From Streptomyces sp. NBC_01241 (GTDB taxonomy: Bacteria > Actinomycetota > Actinomycetes > Streptomycetales > Streptomycetaceae), in contig NZ_CP108494.1 in assembly GCF_041435435.1 (NCBI RefSeq), positions 4,436,501 to 4,500,500 of the forward strand: 64,000 nt of DNA. Direction: 5' to 3'. The translations under genes and the position numbers were made by a program. Of this stretch, positions 51,495 through 59,796 are shown in pieces (position 1 is the first letter of the stretch; every line of letters begins with the position of its first letter). The notes beneath the pieces are model-generated. The model was not told the origin of the DNA and made no database searches. It was given only the letters and a program-made list of their open reading frames with translations.

Positions 51495-53306
51495 GTGTCC
51501 GGTACCGGTACAAGTGAGGAGTTGGGTGCGCAGAGTGCGCGCGCCCGAGCCCTCGCTCTGCTGCGCATCCGCAGCAGAGCAACAGCCGCCGCCATCCTGC
51601 CCGCGGCGGCCGCCGTCGTGCTGTTCGTCGCCGGCGCCCAGGGCCTTGCCGTCGGCAGCGGCTGGGACACGGCGCGCTGGGCCGTGACGGCCTGCGCGGT
51701 CGTCGTGCTCCTGCTCGCCACGGCGGTCGCGCTCGCGGTCGTACGGGCGAGGCCGGCGGTCAGCCCGACCGTTCCGCTCGCCGAGGAGGCCGCCCCCGAT
51801 CTCTACCGCCTGGTCAGGGACCTCGCCGAACGGCTCGGAGTCCCCGCGCCCTCGGCGATAGCCCTCACGCCCGACTGCGACAGCTGGCTGGAGGACCGTA
51901 CGCACCCCGCGGTGCAGCCCGCGGCCGGCCCCGGAGCGGATCGCGGGGCGGATCCAGCGGCACGTCCGGCGGGCCGGACCCGTCGCCCGGTCCAGGCGGC
52001 TCCGGTGCTGGTCATCGGTTCGCCGTTCCTGTGGTGGATGCGGGTCGCGGAGCTACGGGCGGTGCTCGCCCCGGTCGTCGCGGGGACGGGCCCCTCCGTG
52101 CATCCCGACATAGCCGCGGCGCGCCGTTTCGTACGGGGGCTGGACGGAGCGATTGCCAACGCCGCCGTGCCCGTTCCCGGGCCGCTGTCCGGGGTCCGCG
52201 GGGTGCCGCGCGTTTTCGTCGGCTGGATCGCCCGGCTGCTGCTGCGCAGTTGTCGCGGTCATGCCGCGGAGATGGAGCGGGGCGTCGCCGCCGCCGCGTC
52301 GGTTCGGGCACAGGCTGTGGATTACGGTCTGCGGATCGTCGCCCAGGAGCAGGTCGGCCTCGCCTACGCGGGCTGGGACCGGCTGCTCACCCGGGTCGCG
52401 CTGCCCGCCTGGCAGATGGGCCGCTGGCCGTCCCGGCTGGACGCGGGCGTCGTATCCGCACTCACCGAGCTCTCCCGGCGCGACCGGCTCGCCGACGGAT
52501 TCACCTCGCGCCTCGGCGAACGTCCCGCCTGTGACCTCCTGGAGGAGCCGGGCGCGGCCGACGAGGCCGCGTCGCTGCTCGCGGCCCGGCTCTTCCACGG
52601 CGGCCCGGCGGAGTCCGGTCCCGGCTGGTCGCCCGTCGACTGGCAGCAGTATCCGGAGGAGGTGGTCGACCGGAAGTGGCGCACCGAGGCCGCACGCCTG
52701 CACCGAGTCCTCGACGCGATGGGCATGGCGCCCGCACCGGCCGCCGACAGTCACGGCCCCGGCCCCGATTCCCACTGTCCCGCATTCCCCATGGACATCG
52801 GTGCCACCGACATCAACGCCGGAGTGCCCACGCTGGCGCGTGTCGTCGAGCATCTGGCGGGCCGCAGCGGGAGCGGGGACGAGCTCGCGGCCGGGATCAG
52901 CGCCGCGATGGCCCGCGAGGAGGCCGCGACCCAACGGCCCCCGGCCGGCGGCACAGCGGGCCTGGCGGGCGTTTCCGGTGGTGTTCACGTTCACGCGGGC
53001 GGGGACGCCCCGGACATCTGGGGCCCCGACCCCCTCCCCCTCTTCCGCCTCCAGCCGCCCCGTACGGATAGGGAGCTGCTCGCCGACCACGTCGCGGCGA
53101 TGGTCTGCTGCGCCGCTGTCGACACGGCGGGTGCCGCGCCGGGACTCGACTGGCTCGACGGTCCTGCGCTGCTGGTCGACGGCGAGCGCCGGTCGGATCT
53201 GGGCGTCTCCGTCCTCAGCCTGGTCGAGGACGGCGACGCGGAACCACTGTGTTCCTGGCTCGCGTCGGTCGGCGTACGCACCGACAAACCCGTCCGTCTC
53301 GTCTGA
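51495..53306 (+). CDS. Conserved streptomycete membrane protein of unknown function
   Basis: 603 residues, GTG start. Two transmembrane helices near the N-terminus (AAAILPAAAAVVLFVAGAQG; WAVTACAVVVLLLATAVALA), then a large cytoplasmic region with APVLVIGSPFLWWMRVAELR, reminiscent of the membrane-M48-peptidase scaffold but without an HExxH motif. Located between purD and the DMF-like gene, as in other streptomycetes. Function unknown. Confidence 0.7.
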   Translation: MSGTGTSEELGAQSARARALALLRIRSRATAAAILPAAAAVVLFVAGAQGLAVGSGWDTARWAVTACAVVVLLLATAVALAVVRARPAVSPTVPLAEEAAPDLYRLVRDLAERLGVPAPSAIALTPDCDSWLEDRTHPAVQPAAGPGADRGADPAARPAGRTRRPVQAAPVLVIGSPFLWWMRVAELRAVLAPVVAGTGPSVHPDIAAARRFVRGLDGAIANAAVPVPGPLSGVRGVPRVFVGWIARLLLRSCRGHAAEMERGVAAAASVRAQAVDYGLRIVAQEQVGLAYAGWDRLLTRVALPAWQMGRWPSRLDAGVVSALTELSRRDRLADGFTSRLGERPACDLLEEPGAADEAASLLAARLFHGGPAESGPGWSPVDWQQYPEEVVDRKWRTEAARLHRVLDAMGMAPAPAADSHGPGPDSHCPAFPMDIGATDINAGVPTLARVVEHLAGRSGSGDELAAGISAAMAREEAATQRPPAGGTAGLAGVSGGVHVHAGGDAPDIWGPDPLPLFRLQPPRTDRELLADHVAAMVCCAAVDTAGAAPGLDWLDGPALLVDGERRSDLGVSVLSLVEDGDAEPLCSWLASVGVRTDKPVRLV

Positions 53307-53807
53307 ACCACGGATCTCGCCCACGGGCTCGACAGCGGAGCCGGACTCCCCAACGGCCTCGCCGACCGACCCGGCCGCGACAACAAAGCCGGCCTCGCCT
53401 ACGGACCCGAACCGCGACAACAGACCCGCACCGCGGCAACAGACCCGCACCGTGACGACAAAACCGGAAACGACGACAAAACCGGACACGACAACAGAGT
53501 CGGACACGGCAACAGAGCCGGACCACAGCGGCCCCACCCCCTCACAAGTAACGCCGCGGGCGCCATCGCACCCCTCCAATACCCGGAAGGATAGGTTCCG
53601 TTCACGTCGATTCACGACGAACGGTGACGGACTGCGTGCGTTATGTGATGTGCTGGGGATCGACGCTGACAGTCGGCGCATCACTGTTGGCGCACCGATG
53701 GCGCACGGCCGGAAGCGGTCACCGGTGACATCGCCGTCGGCCGTCACCGGTGCCGAGCGGCCGGTGTCTCACCGTTGTTGTCCGGGGGACCGAGGGAGGG
53801 AAGCGAT
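53307..53807. other. Gene-free stretch with imperfect A/C-rich repeats
   Basis: About 500 bases. 53370-53525 is built from degenerate repeats of GACAACAGACCCGCACC-type words. Downstream, 53590-53800 contains the likely promoter and leader of the next gene. No coding evidence on either strand. Confidence 0.45.
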
Positions 53808-55271
53808 ATGGGGGCGGAGCAGATTCGCCGATGGGAGTCGGGTGCTCTCGCACATGCCGTCTCCGATCCCTTCGGTCAGGGTCCCCTCCCCTGGCTGCGC
53901 GGCAGTGAGAACTACTTCGACGACACCGGCCATGTCGTCCCCTGGTACGCGGACCCCACGCTGGCCCGCGGCTCGACCGACGGCGGTACGCATACGGCCG
54001 ACGACGTGCACCGTCAGATCAAGGGCTTCATCTCCACGGGCGCCGCGGCCCCGGGCGAGGCGATCGACTTCCATGTCACGGTCGACCCGCCCCAGCAGTT
54101 CTCCGTGGACATCTACCGCATCGGTCACTACGGGGGCGACGGCGCCGCCCAGATCACCACGAGCCCCCGGCTCTCCGGCATCGTCCAGCCGGCCCCGCTC
54201 ACCGCCGACCGCACGGTCTCCTGCCACCACTGGTGGCAGTCCTGGCGGCTGCAGATCCCCTCGTACTGGTCGATCGGCGCGTACGTCGCGGTGCTCACCA
54301 CGGTCGATGGATACCGCTCCCACATCCCGTTCACCGTCCGCGACGCGCACCCGGCCGATCTGCTGCTGGTCCTGCCCGACATCACCTGGCAGGCGTACAA
54401 CCTCTACCCGGAGGACGGCCGCACCGGTGCCAGCCTCTACCACGCCTGGGACGAGCAGGGCCGCCTCCTGGGCGAGGAGGACGCGGCGGTCACGGTCTCC
54501 TTCGACCGTCCGTACGCGGGCGCCGGCCTGCCGCTCCACGTCGGTCATGCCTATGACTTCATCCGCTGGGCCGAGCGTTACGGCTACGACATCGCGTACG
54601 CCGACACCCGCGATCTGCACGCGGGTCGGATCGACCCGAGCCGCTACCGGGGTCTCGTCTTCCCCGGCCACGACGAGTACTGGTCGGTGCCCATGCGCCG
54701 TACCGCCGAACTCGCCCGCGACAACGGCACCTCGCTCGTCTTCCTCTCCGCCAACACCATGTACTGGCAGGTCAGCCTCTCCCCGTCGCCGTCCGGCGTC
54801 CCGGACCGGCTGCTCACCTGCCGCAAGCGACGCGGCCCGGGAAAGCCCGCGCTCTGGCGCGAGATCGACCGCCCCGAGCAGCAGCTCCTCGGCATCCAGT
54901 ACGCGGGCCGGGTCCCCGATCCGCACCCACTGGTCGTACGGAACGCCGAACACTGGCTGTGGGACGCGACGGGCGCCGGCGAGGGCGACGAGATCGACGG
55001 CCTGGTCGCGGGCGAGGCCGACCGCTACTTCCCGCGCACCGCGCTCCCCGAGCACGAGAACCGCATCCTGCTCGCCCACTCCCCGTACCTCGACAGCGAA
55101 GGAGTCAAGCGCCACCAGGAGACGTCCCTGTACCGGGCCCCGTCCGGCGCCCTCGTCTTCGCCTCCGGGACCTTCGCCTGGTCTCCGGCCCTGGACCGCC
55201 CCGGCCATGTGGACCCCCGCATCCAGCGCGCCACCGCCAACCTCCTCGACCGCATCTGCAAGCGCGCCTGA
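53808..55271 (+). CDS. N,N-dimethylformamidase beta-subunit-like protein
   Basis: 487 residues from ATG 53808 (GAGGGAGGGAAG upstream). Contains PGEAIDFHVTVDPPQQFSVD then YRIGHYGGDGA, WQAYNLYPEDGRTGASLYHA and YRGLVFPGHDEYWSVPMRRT, typical of DMFase large-subunit C-terminal-like proteins (a beta-sandwich plus a class-I-glutaminase-like fold). Many actinobacterial members are uncharacterised; amidase activity is not proven. Confidence 0.75.
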   Translation: MGAEQIRRWESGALAHAVSDPFGQGPLPWLRGSENYFDDTGHVVPWYADPTLARGSTDGGTHTADDVHRQIKGFISTGAAAPGEAIDFHVTVDPPQQFSVDIYRIGHYGGDGAAQITTSPRLSGIVQPAPLTADRTVSCHHWWQSWRLQIPSYWSIGAYVAVLTTVDGYRSHIPFTVRDAHPADLLLVLPDITWQAYNLYPEDGRTGASLYHAWDEQGRLLGEEDAAVTVSFDRPYAGAGLPLHVGHAYDFIRWAERYGYDIAYADTRDLHAGRIDPSRYRGLVFPGHDEYWSVPMRRTAELARDNGTSLVFLSANTMYWQVSLSPSPSGVPDRLLTCRKRRGPGKPALWREIDRPEQQLLGIQYAGRVPDPHPLVVRNAEHWLWDATGAGEGDEIDGLVAGEADRYFPRTALPEHENRILLAHSPYLDSEGVKRHQETSLYRAPSGALVFASGTFAWSPALDRPGHVDPRIQRATANLLDRICKRA

Positions 55272-55315
55272 AACGCCTCCGCGGCCCATGCCCGGAACGC
55301 CTCCTCGGCCCGGCC

Positions 55316-55391
55316 CCGGAACATCTCCGCAGCTCCTCGATCCGGCCCCGGAACATCTCCGCAGCTCCTCGATCCGGATCCGGAACATCTC
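55316..55391. repeat. 32-bp tandem repeat upstream of purC
   Basis: CCGGAACATCTCCGCAGCTC begins units at 55316 and 55348 (identical over 32 bases bar the final two), and a partial third at 55380. It occupies the gap between the DMFase-like gene and purC. Confidence 0.8.
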
Positions 55392-55548
55392 CTCGGCCCA
55401 CGCCCGGCACCTCTCCGAGGCCGTGGCACGCACCGCACCCGGCGTCACGGACGCGGCACGGACGCTCCACGGACGCCCCGCTCCACCCCACCGCACCCCG
55501 ATACGGGAGAATCGGAACCACTCCTGGATCAACCTACGCGGAGGCAGC

Positions 55549-56463
55549 GTGTCCGGATTTGTAGAAAAGCCCGAGCCAGTGCAGGTCCCGGGGCTCACCC
55601 ACCTCCACACCGGCAAGGTGCGCGACCTGTACCGGAACGAGGCCGGTGACCTCGTCATGGTCGCCAGCGACCGCATGTCCGCGTACGACTGGGTCCTGCC
55701 CACCGAGATCCCGGACAAGGGCCGGGTGCTCACCCGGCTCTCGCTGTGGTGGTTCGACCAGCTCAGCGATCTCGTACCGAACCACGTCCTGTCCACGGAG
55801 CTCCCCGCCGGAGCCCCCGCGGACTGGGCCGGCCGCACCCTGATCTGCAAGTCGCTGCGGATGGTTCCGGTCGAGTGCGTCGCCCGCGGCTACCTCACCG
55901 GTTCGGGCCTCGCGGAGTACAACGAGTCCCGCACCGTCTGCGGCCTCGCGCTGCCCGAGGGCCTCGTCGACGGCTCCGAGCTCCCGGCGCCGATCTTCAC
56001 CCCCGCCACCAAGGCGGCCGTCGGAGACCACGACGAGAACGTGAGCTACGAGGAGGTGGCCCGCCAGGTCGGCGAGGAGACCGCCGACCGGCTGCGCGGC
56101 ACCACGCTGGACGTGTACAGCAGGGCCCGTGACATCGCGCGTGAGCGCGGGATCATCCTCGCCGACACCAAGTTCGAGTTCGGTTTCGCCCTCACCGCCG
56201 ACGGCGGCGAGGAGCTGATCATCGCGGACGAGGTGCTGACCCCGGACTCCTCGCGCTTCTGGCCCGCTGCCACCTGGCAGCCGGGCAGGGCCCAGCCCAG
56301 TTACGACAAGCAGTTCGTGCGCGACTGGCTGATCTCACCGGCCTCCGGCTGGGACCGCCGGAGCGAGCAGCCGCCCCCGGCGCTGCCCCAGGAGATCGTG
56401 GACGCGACCCGGGCGAAGTATCTGGAGGCGTACGAACACCTCACCGGCACGCCCTGGCAGTAA
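55549..56463 (+). CDS. purC: Phosphoribosylaminoimidazole-succinocarboxamide synthase
   Basis: CAIR + Asp + ATP gives SAICAR. 304 residues. HLHTGKVRDLYRNEAGDLVM, VASDRMSAYDWVLPTEIPDK, MVPVECVARGYLTGSGLAEY and LADTKFEFGFALTADGGEEL are complete SAICAR synthetase motifs. GTG start with GGAGG seven bases upstream. The stop codon TAA is the first part of a 39-bp hairpin repeat. Confidence 0.96.
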   Translation: MSGFVEKPEPVQVPGLTHLHTGKVRDLYRNEAGDLVMVASDRMSAYDWVLPTEIPDKGRVLTRLSLWWFDQLSDLVPNHVLSTELPAGAPADWAGRTLICKSLRMVPVECVARGYLTGSGLAEYNESRTVCGLALPEGLVDGSELPAPIFTPATKAAVGDHDENVSYEEVARQVGEETADRLRGTTLDVYSRARDIARERGIILADTKFEFGFALTADGGEELIIADEVLTPDSSRFWPAATWQPGRAQPSYDKQFVRDWLISPASGWDRRSEQPPPALPQEIVDATRAKYLEAYEHLTGTPWQ

Positions 56464-56499
56464 CGACCTCACCCGCGATAGAGAGCGGATGAGGTCGTA
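56461..56499. repeat. 39-bp hairpin repeat, copy 1
   Basis: Starts TAACGACCTCACCCGC and ends GCGGATGAGGTCGTA with loop GATAGAGA. An inverted copy with 38 of 39 bases identical is at 63628-63666. It includes the purC stop codon and may act as its terminator. Confidence 0.75.
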
Positions 56500-56557
56500 A
56501 GCGGCTCGGAAACCGGAGAAGCAGCAGCTCGGAAACGAAGCAGCGGCTCGGCGAACG

Positions 56558-56591
56558 AAGAAGCCCCCGGCCGAAAGGTCGGGGGCTTCTT
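56558..56591. terminator. Bidirectional terminator between purC and tRNA-Gly
   Basis: Stem AAGAAGCCCCCGGCC / GGTCGGGGGCTTCTT with loop GAAA and one bulge. Convergent genes on both sides end here. Confidence 0.75.
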
Positions 56592-56600
56592 GCTGAACCG

Positions 56601-56673
56601 AGCGGACGACCAGGTTCGAACTGGCGACCTCAACCTTGGCAAGGTTGCGCTCTACCAACTGAGCTACGTCCGC
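56601..56673 (-). tRNA. tRNA-Gly(GCC)
   Basis: 73 nt: acceptor GCGGACG/CGTCCGC, anticodon loop TTGCCAA (GCC), D-loop with normal GG (AGTTGGTA), T-loop GTTCGAAC, discriminator T. CCA not encoded. Confidence 0.94.
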
Positions 56674-56695
56674 AAGCGCCGAAGCGCGAGAACCA

Positions 56696-57286
56696 CTATA
56701 CCCATCCCCGCTCGCGTGCGAGACGTACCGCCGCGTGTCTGTTCTCCGCCCCGAGCTTCGAGGCGGCCGCCGAGAGGTAGTTCCGTACGGTTCCCTGCGA
56801 CAGCGACGCCCGCTCCGCGATCTCCGCGACCGGCGCCCCGTCGGCCGCAAGCTCCAGCACCTCCGCCTCGCGCGCGGTCAGCGGCGAGTCCCCGGCGGAG
56901 ATCGCGTCGGACGCCAACTCCGGTTCCACATAACGGTTTCCGGCATGAACGGTACGGATGATCCCGGCCAGCTGCCGGGCGCTGACGGTCTTCGGTACGA
57001 AGGCCCGCACGCCCGCCGCGAGTGCCCGTTTCAGATGGCCCGGCCGACCGTGACTCGTCACGATCACCGTCCGGCAGCCGGGCAGTTCGGCGCGCAGGGA
57101 TGTGGCGACACTCACACCGTCGGCGCCCGGCATTTCCAGATCGAGGACCGCCACATCGGGGCGGAGGGCCCGCGCCATGGCCAGCGCCTCCGGGCCGGTC
57201 GCCGCCTCCGCGACCACCACGAGGTCGTCCTCCAGGGCGAGCAGCGCGGCCAGCGCGCCGCGGATCAGATGCTCGTGGCAGTTCAC
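56696..57286 (-). pseudogene. NarL-type response regulator lacking its N-terminal strand
   Basis: 196 codons. The receiver domain starts abruptly at HLIRGALAALLALEDDLVVV, so the first beta strand and the acidic pair that binds Mg are missing, whereas the phosphoacceptor segment DVAVLDLEMPGADG and the LuxR HTH (LTAREAEVLELAADGAPVAE; LSQGTVRNYLSAAASKLGAE) are intact. The GTG at 57286 belongs to the neighbouring ABC gene. Best explained as the downstream half of a deletion that removed a permease, a histidine kinase and the regulator's start (family order DesK/DesR-like). Confidence 0.7.
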
Positions 57287-58211
57287 CCAGCGACTCCTGG
57301 AGGTGGTGGGTACGGATCTCGACGCCGCGACCCTCGGCGGCCGCCCGCAGCGACAGCGGAAGCCGCGCCGCCGGGACCCCTTCGGGCAGCTCGAACCGGA
57401 TGCGGGCGGGGCGGGCCGCCGTCACCTCGGCGGTGGTGCCCTCCGTCACGATCCGCCCCCGGTGCATGATCGCCGGCCGGTCGGCGAGCGTCTCGGCCTC
57501 CTCCAGGTAGTGCGTGGTGAGCAGGACGGTGATGCCGTCGTCGCGCAGCTCCCGTACCAACTCCCAGGTGTCGCGCCGTCCTTCGGCGTCGAGTCCGGTG
57601 GTCGGCTCGTCGAGGAACAGCACCTCGGGCCGGCCGAGCAGGGCCGGCGCGAGGTCGAGGCGGCGCCGCTCGCCGCCGGAGAGCTGCTTGACCCGTACGC
57701 GCGCCCGATGGGAGAGCCCGACCAGGTCCAGCGCCTCACCGGTCGGCCGCGCGCCACTCGTGCACCCCGCCCACATGCGTACGGTCTCGGTGACGGTCAT
57801 CTCGGACGGGAAGCCGCCCTCCTGGAGCATCACCCCGATCCGGGGCCGGACGGCGGCACGCTCGCGGTACGGGTCGTGTCCGAGCACCCGCACCGTGCCG
57901 GCGTCGGGCCGCGCCAGGCCTTCCAGCAGTTCGACGGTGGAGGTCTTTCCGGCGCCGTTCGTACCGAGCAGGGCGAAGAGTTCACCGCGCGCCACCGAGA
58001 AGGAGACGCCGGCCACGGCCTCGAAGCCACCGGCATAGCGCCGCCGAACCCCGTAGGCCTCGATCACGGAATCCATCACGGAATCCATCACGGAAGCGGC
58101 CATGGAATCGGCCACGGAGGGAGTGGTCGCGGAATCCGGCGCCATGGAGCCGGCTGTGATGTCCGCCACGGCGCCGCCCGCATGGTCGCTGGGAATGTCG
58201 TCGCTCGTCAT
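57284..58211 (-). pseudogene. ABC-transporter ATPase, truncated by the same deletion
   Basis: ABC ATPase with Walker A LLGTNGAGKTSTVELLEG, Q-loop GVMLQEGGFPS, signature LSGGERRRLDLA, Walker B VLFLDEPTTGLDAEG and the H-loop LLTTHYLEEA. Homology ends at VEIRTHHLQESLG; from 57284 down the frame continues in a wrong frame through the response regulator to 56664 in the tRNA. The N-terminus carries a ~45-residue extension with DSVMDSV repeats. A nucleotide-binding subunit without its C-terminal tail or permease is unlikely to work. Confidence 0.7.
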
Positions 58212-58318
58212 GCCTACAGATTTCCGTCGGATCGTCGCCGCGAGCAGTGCGAGCTGTCATCACTGCTCATGACAAACGTCATGGGGCATGAGGCCGAGCC
58301 GCGAACCAGGGAATACGA

Positions 58319-58352
58319 CGAAGGCCCTGGTCGATATCGACCAGGGCCTTCG
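58319..58352 (-). terminator. Terminator downstream of the tRNA-Gly pair
   Basis: 16-bp perfect palindromic stem CGAAGGCCCTGGTCGA / TCGACCAGGGCCTTCG with only a TA loop, 15 bases beyond the tRNA 3' end. Confidence 0.75.
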
Positions 58353-58367
58353 AACAAACCGATCAAG

Positions 58368-58440
58368 AGCGGACGACGAGATTCGAACTCGCGACCCTCA
58401 CCTTGGCAAGGTGATGCTCTACCAACTGAGCCACGTCCGC
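58368..58440 (-). tRNA. tRNA-Gly(GCC), second copy
   Basis: 73 nt: acceptor GCGGACG/CGTCCGC, anticodon loop TTGCCAA, normal D-loop AGTTGGTA and T-loop GTTCGAATC. Differs from the 56601 copy mainly in the stems. Confidence 0.94.
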
Positions 58441-58538
58441 ATTGCTGCCGCTGATTGTACTCCCCGTAAGGGGATCTTTCGAGCGGTGCGAGCACTACTC
58501 TACCCGATTCACCGGAGTGGTCGATAAGAGCGATGCAG

Positions 58539-58610
58539 AGCGGGTGACAGGAATTGCACACTGCGCCTTCCCCCTGGAAGGGGGATGTTCTACTACTGAA
58601 CTACACCCGC
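58539..58610 (-). tRNA. Atypical tRNA-Gly(UCC) with altered elbow
   Basis: 72 nt: acceptor GCGGGTG/CACCCGC intact, anticodon stem TCCCC/GGGGA around loop CTTCCAG (UCC). The D-loop reads AGTAGTA where the neighbouring glycine tRNAs have TGG, so G18 is replaced by A. The T-arm reads CAGTGTGCAATTCCTGT, with G in place of the invariant pseudouridine-55 and a badly paired stem. Discriminator T. Both partners of the G18-psi55 contact are changed together, which argues for a specialised RNA rather than simple decay. Lies 98 bases upstream of the second tRNA-Gly(GCC) gene on the same strand. Confidence 0.75.
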
Positions 58611-58809
58611 ACGCTGCGTGAGGTTCGGCTTTGCGGCCTTGCCCCTCGGCGTGCTCCAGACTTTAGCCGACCTGCGGGGGTGTAGCGCAAGTCGGTGGCC
58701 GCGCGGTGTCGTCGAGGGGTGCGCGGGAGCGCCCGAAGATCGTCCCGGTGCCTGGTCATGGCGACCCGCGCGGGGAACTGGCCGAGCGGCCTGCCCCGGG
58801 GGCGCAGCC

Positions 58810-59145
58810 TCAACTGGCTTCGTTGAACGCCTCGTAGACCTTCTTGGGGATCCGGCCGCGGGCCGGCACCTCCATCCCGTGCGAGCGGGCCCAGGCGCGC
58901 ACGGCCGCCGGAGCGGGTGCGAGCGAGGTGTGCCGGTACGAGGCGGGAGTCCTGCCGTGCTTACTGGCATTTGTCTGCTTTCGGCCCGCCGTGATGTACG
59001 GCGCCAGAATCTTGCGCAGTTTCTTTGCGTTGGACTGGCTGAGGTCGATCTCGTACGACTTCCCGTCCAGGGAGAAGGTGACCGTTTCCGTCGCTGCTCC
59101 CCCATCGATGTCGTCGAAGAGGGTGACCACCACGCGCTGAGCCAC
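58810..59145 (-). CDS. lsrL: Lsr2-family nucleoid-associated protein
   Basis: 111 residues from GTG 59145 (AAAGGA upstream). MAQRVVVTLFDDIDGGAATE and the dimerisation sheet VTFSLDGKSYEIDLSQSNAK, then the DNA-binding C-terminus with VRAWARSHGMEVPARGRIPK (RGR AT-hook-like clamp). Xenogeneic silencer that binds AT-rich DNA such as the effector 3' region in this window. Position beside purSQL matches the Streptomyces paralogue LsrL rather than Lsr2 (recollection). Confidence 0.9.
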   Translation of the reverse strand: MAQRVVVTLFDDIDGGAATETVTFSLDGKSYEIDLSQSNAKKLRKILAPYITAGRKQTNASKHGRTPASYRHTSLAPAPAAVRAWARSHGMEVPARGRIPKKVYEAFNEAS

Positions 59146-59535
59146 GGATATCGGTCCTTTCCTACGGCATCGGCGCGTCTGACATGCGCTGATGCCGGCC
59201 TTCCGGCTGTCGGGCGGATGTGGGGGATGCGAGTCGGCCGGCGTCGACCGATTAGGGCAATTCTGCATTCCCCGGCAATCATTTGTACAGCGGTGGGTGC
59301 CGCATTGTGAAGTCCATCCAATTAACTCCGCGTGTCAGTCTTCTATGTGTGTCACCGGTGAGGATTTTTTTGCAGGACTTTCCCCATGTGTTGTCGCGTC
59401 GATATCCGGGAGTGAACGACGGTTCTCCATATCTACCCGCGTAGAAATTCTGGCCAGGTAGGCTGAGGGGGACCTGCGGGGGTCTGGGGAGCCCCCCGGA
59501 GAAACAGCCGCATCACACCACCACCGGGAGTGCCA
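59146..59535. promoter_or_regulatory. Divergent promoter region of lsrL and purSQL
   Basis: 390 bases without a gene, AT-richer than the surroundings (for example TAATTGG-like and ATTTTTTTGC stretches at 59320-59375), consistent with two divergent promoters and with binding by Lsr2-like proteins. No riboswitch structure recognised. Confidence 0.5.
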
Positions 59536-59796
59536 GTGGCACGCGTCGTAGTCGACGTCATGCTCAAGCCCGAGATCCTCGACCCGCAGGGACAGGCGGT
59601 GCAGCGCGCACTGCCCCGTCTCGGCTTCGAGGGAATCGCGGACGTACGTCAGGGAAAGCGTTTCGAGCTGGAGGTCGAGGGTCCGGTCGACGACGCCGCC
59701 CTCGGTCGTATTCACGAGATGGCCGAGACTTTCCTCGCCAACACCGTCATCGAGGACTTCACCGTGAAGGTGGAGAAGGCCGAGGAGCCGAAGTGA
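59536..59796 (+). CDS. purS: Phosphoribosylformylglycinamidine synthase subunit PurS
   Basis: 86 residues. MARVVVDVMLKPEILDPQGQ then VQRALPRLGFEGIADVRQGK and FLANTVIEDFTVKV define PurS, the ammonia-channel subunit of FGAM synthase. GTG 59536 chosen: GGGAG lies just upstream, whereas the GTG at 59530 is too near. The stop overlaps purQ by 4 bases. Confidence 0.95.
   Translation: MARVVVDVMLKPEILDPQGQAVQRALPRLGFEGIADVRQGKRFELEVEGPVDDAALGRIHEMAETFLANTVIEDFTVKVEKAEEPK

Noticed and set aside
51495..53306. Membrane M48 peptidase
   Set aside because: The layout of helices is suggestive, but no HExxH zinc motif occurs, so no peptidase function is assigned.
53370..53525. Coding repeat on either strand
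   Set aside because: Frames across the A/C-rich repeats give Cys/Arg- or Thr/Asp-rich strings without start signals; treated as non-coding repeats.
52153..56463. Very long plus-strand open frame reaching into purC
   Set aside because: Only the purC part (from 55549) is real. The rest is out of frame with the membrane-protein and DMFase-like genes.
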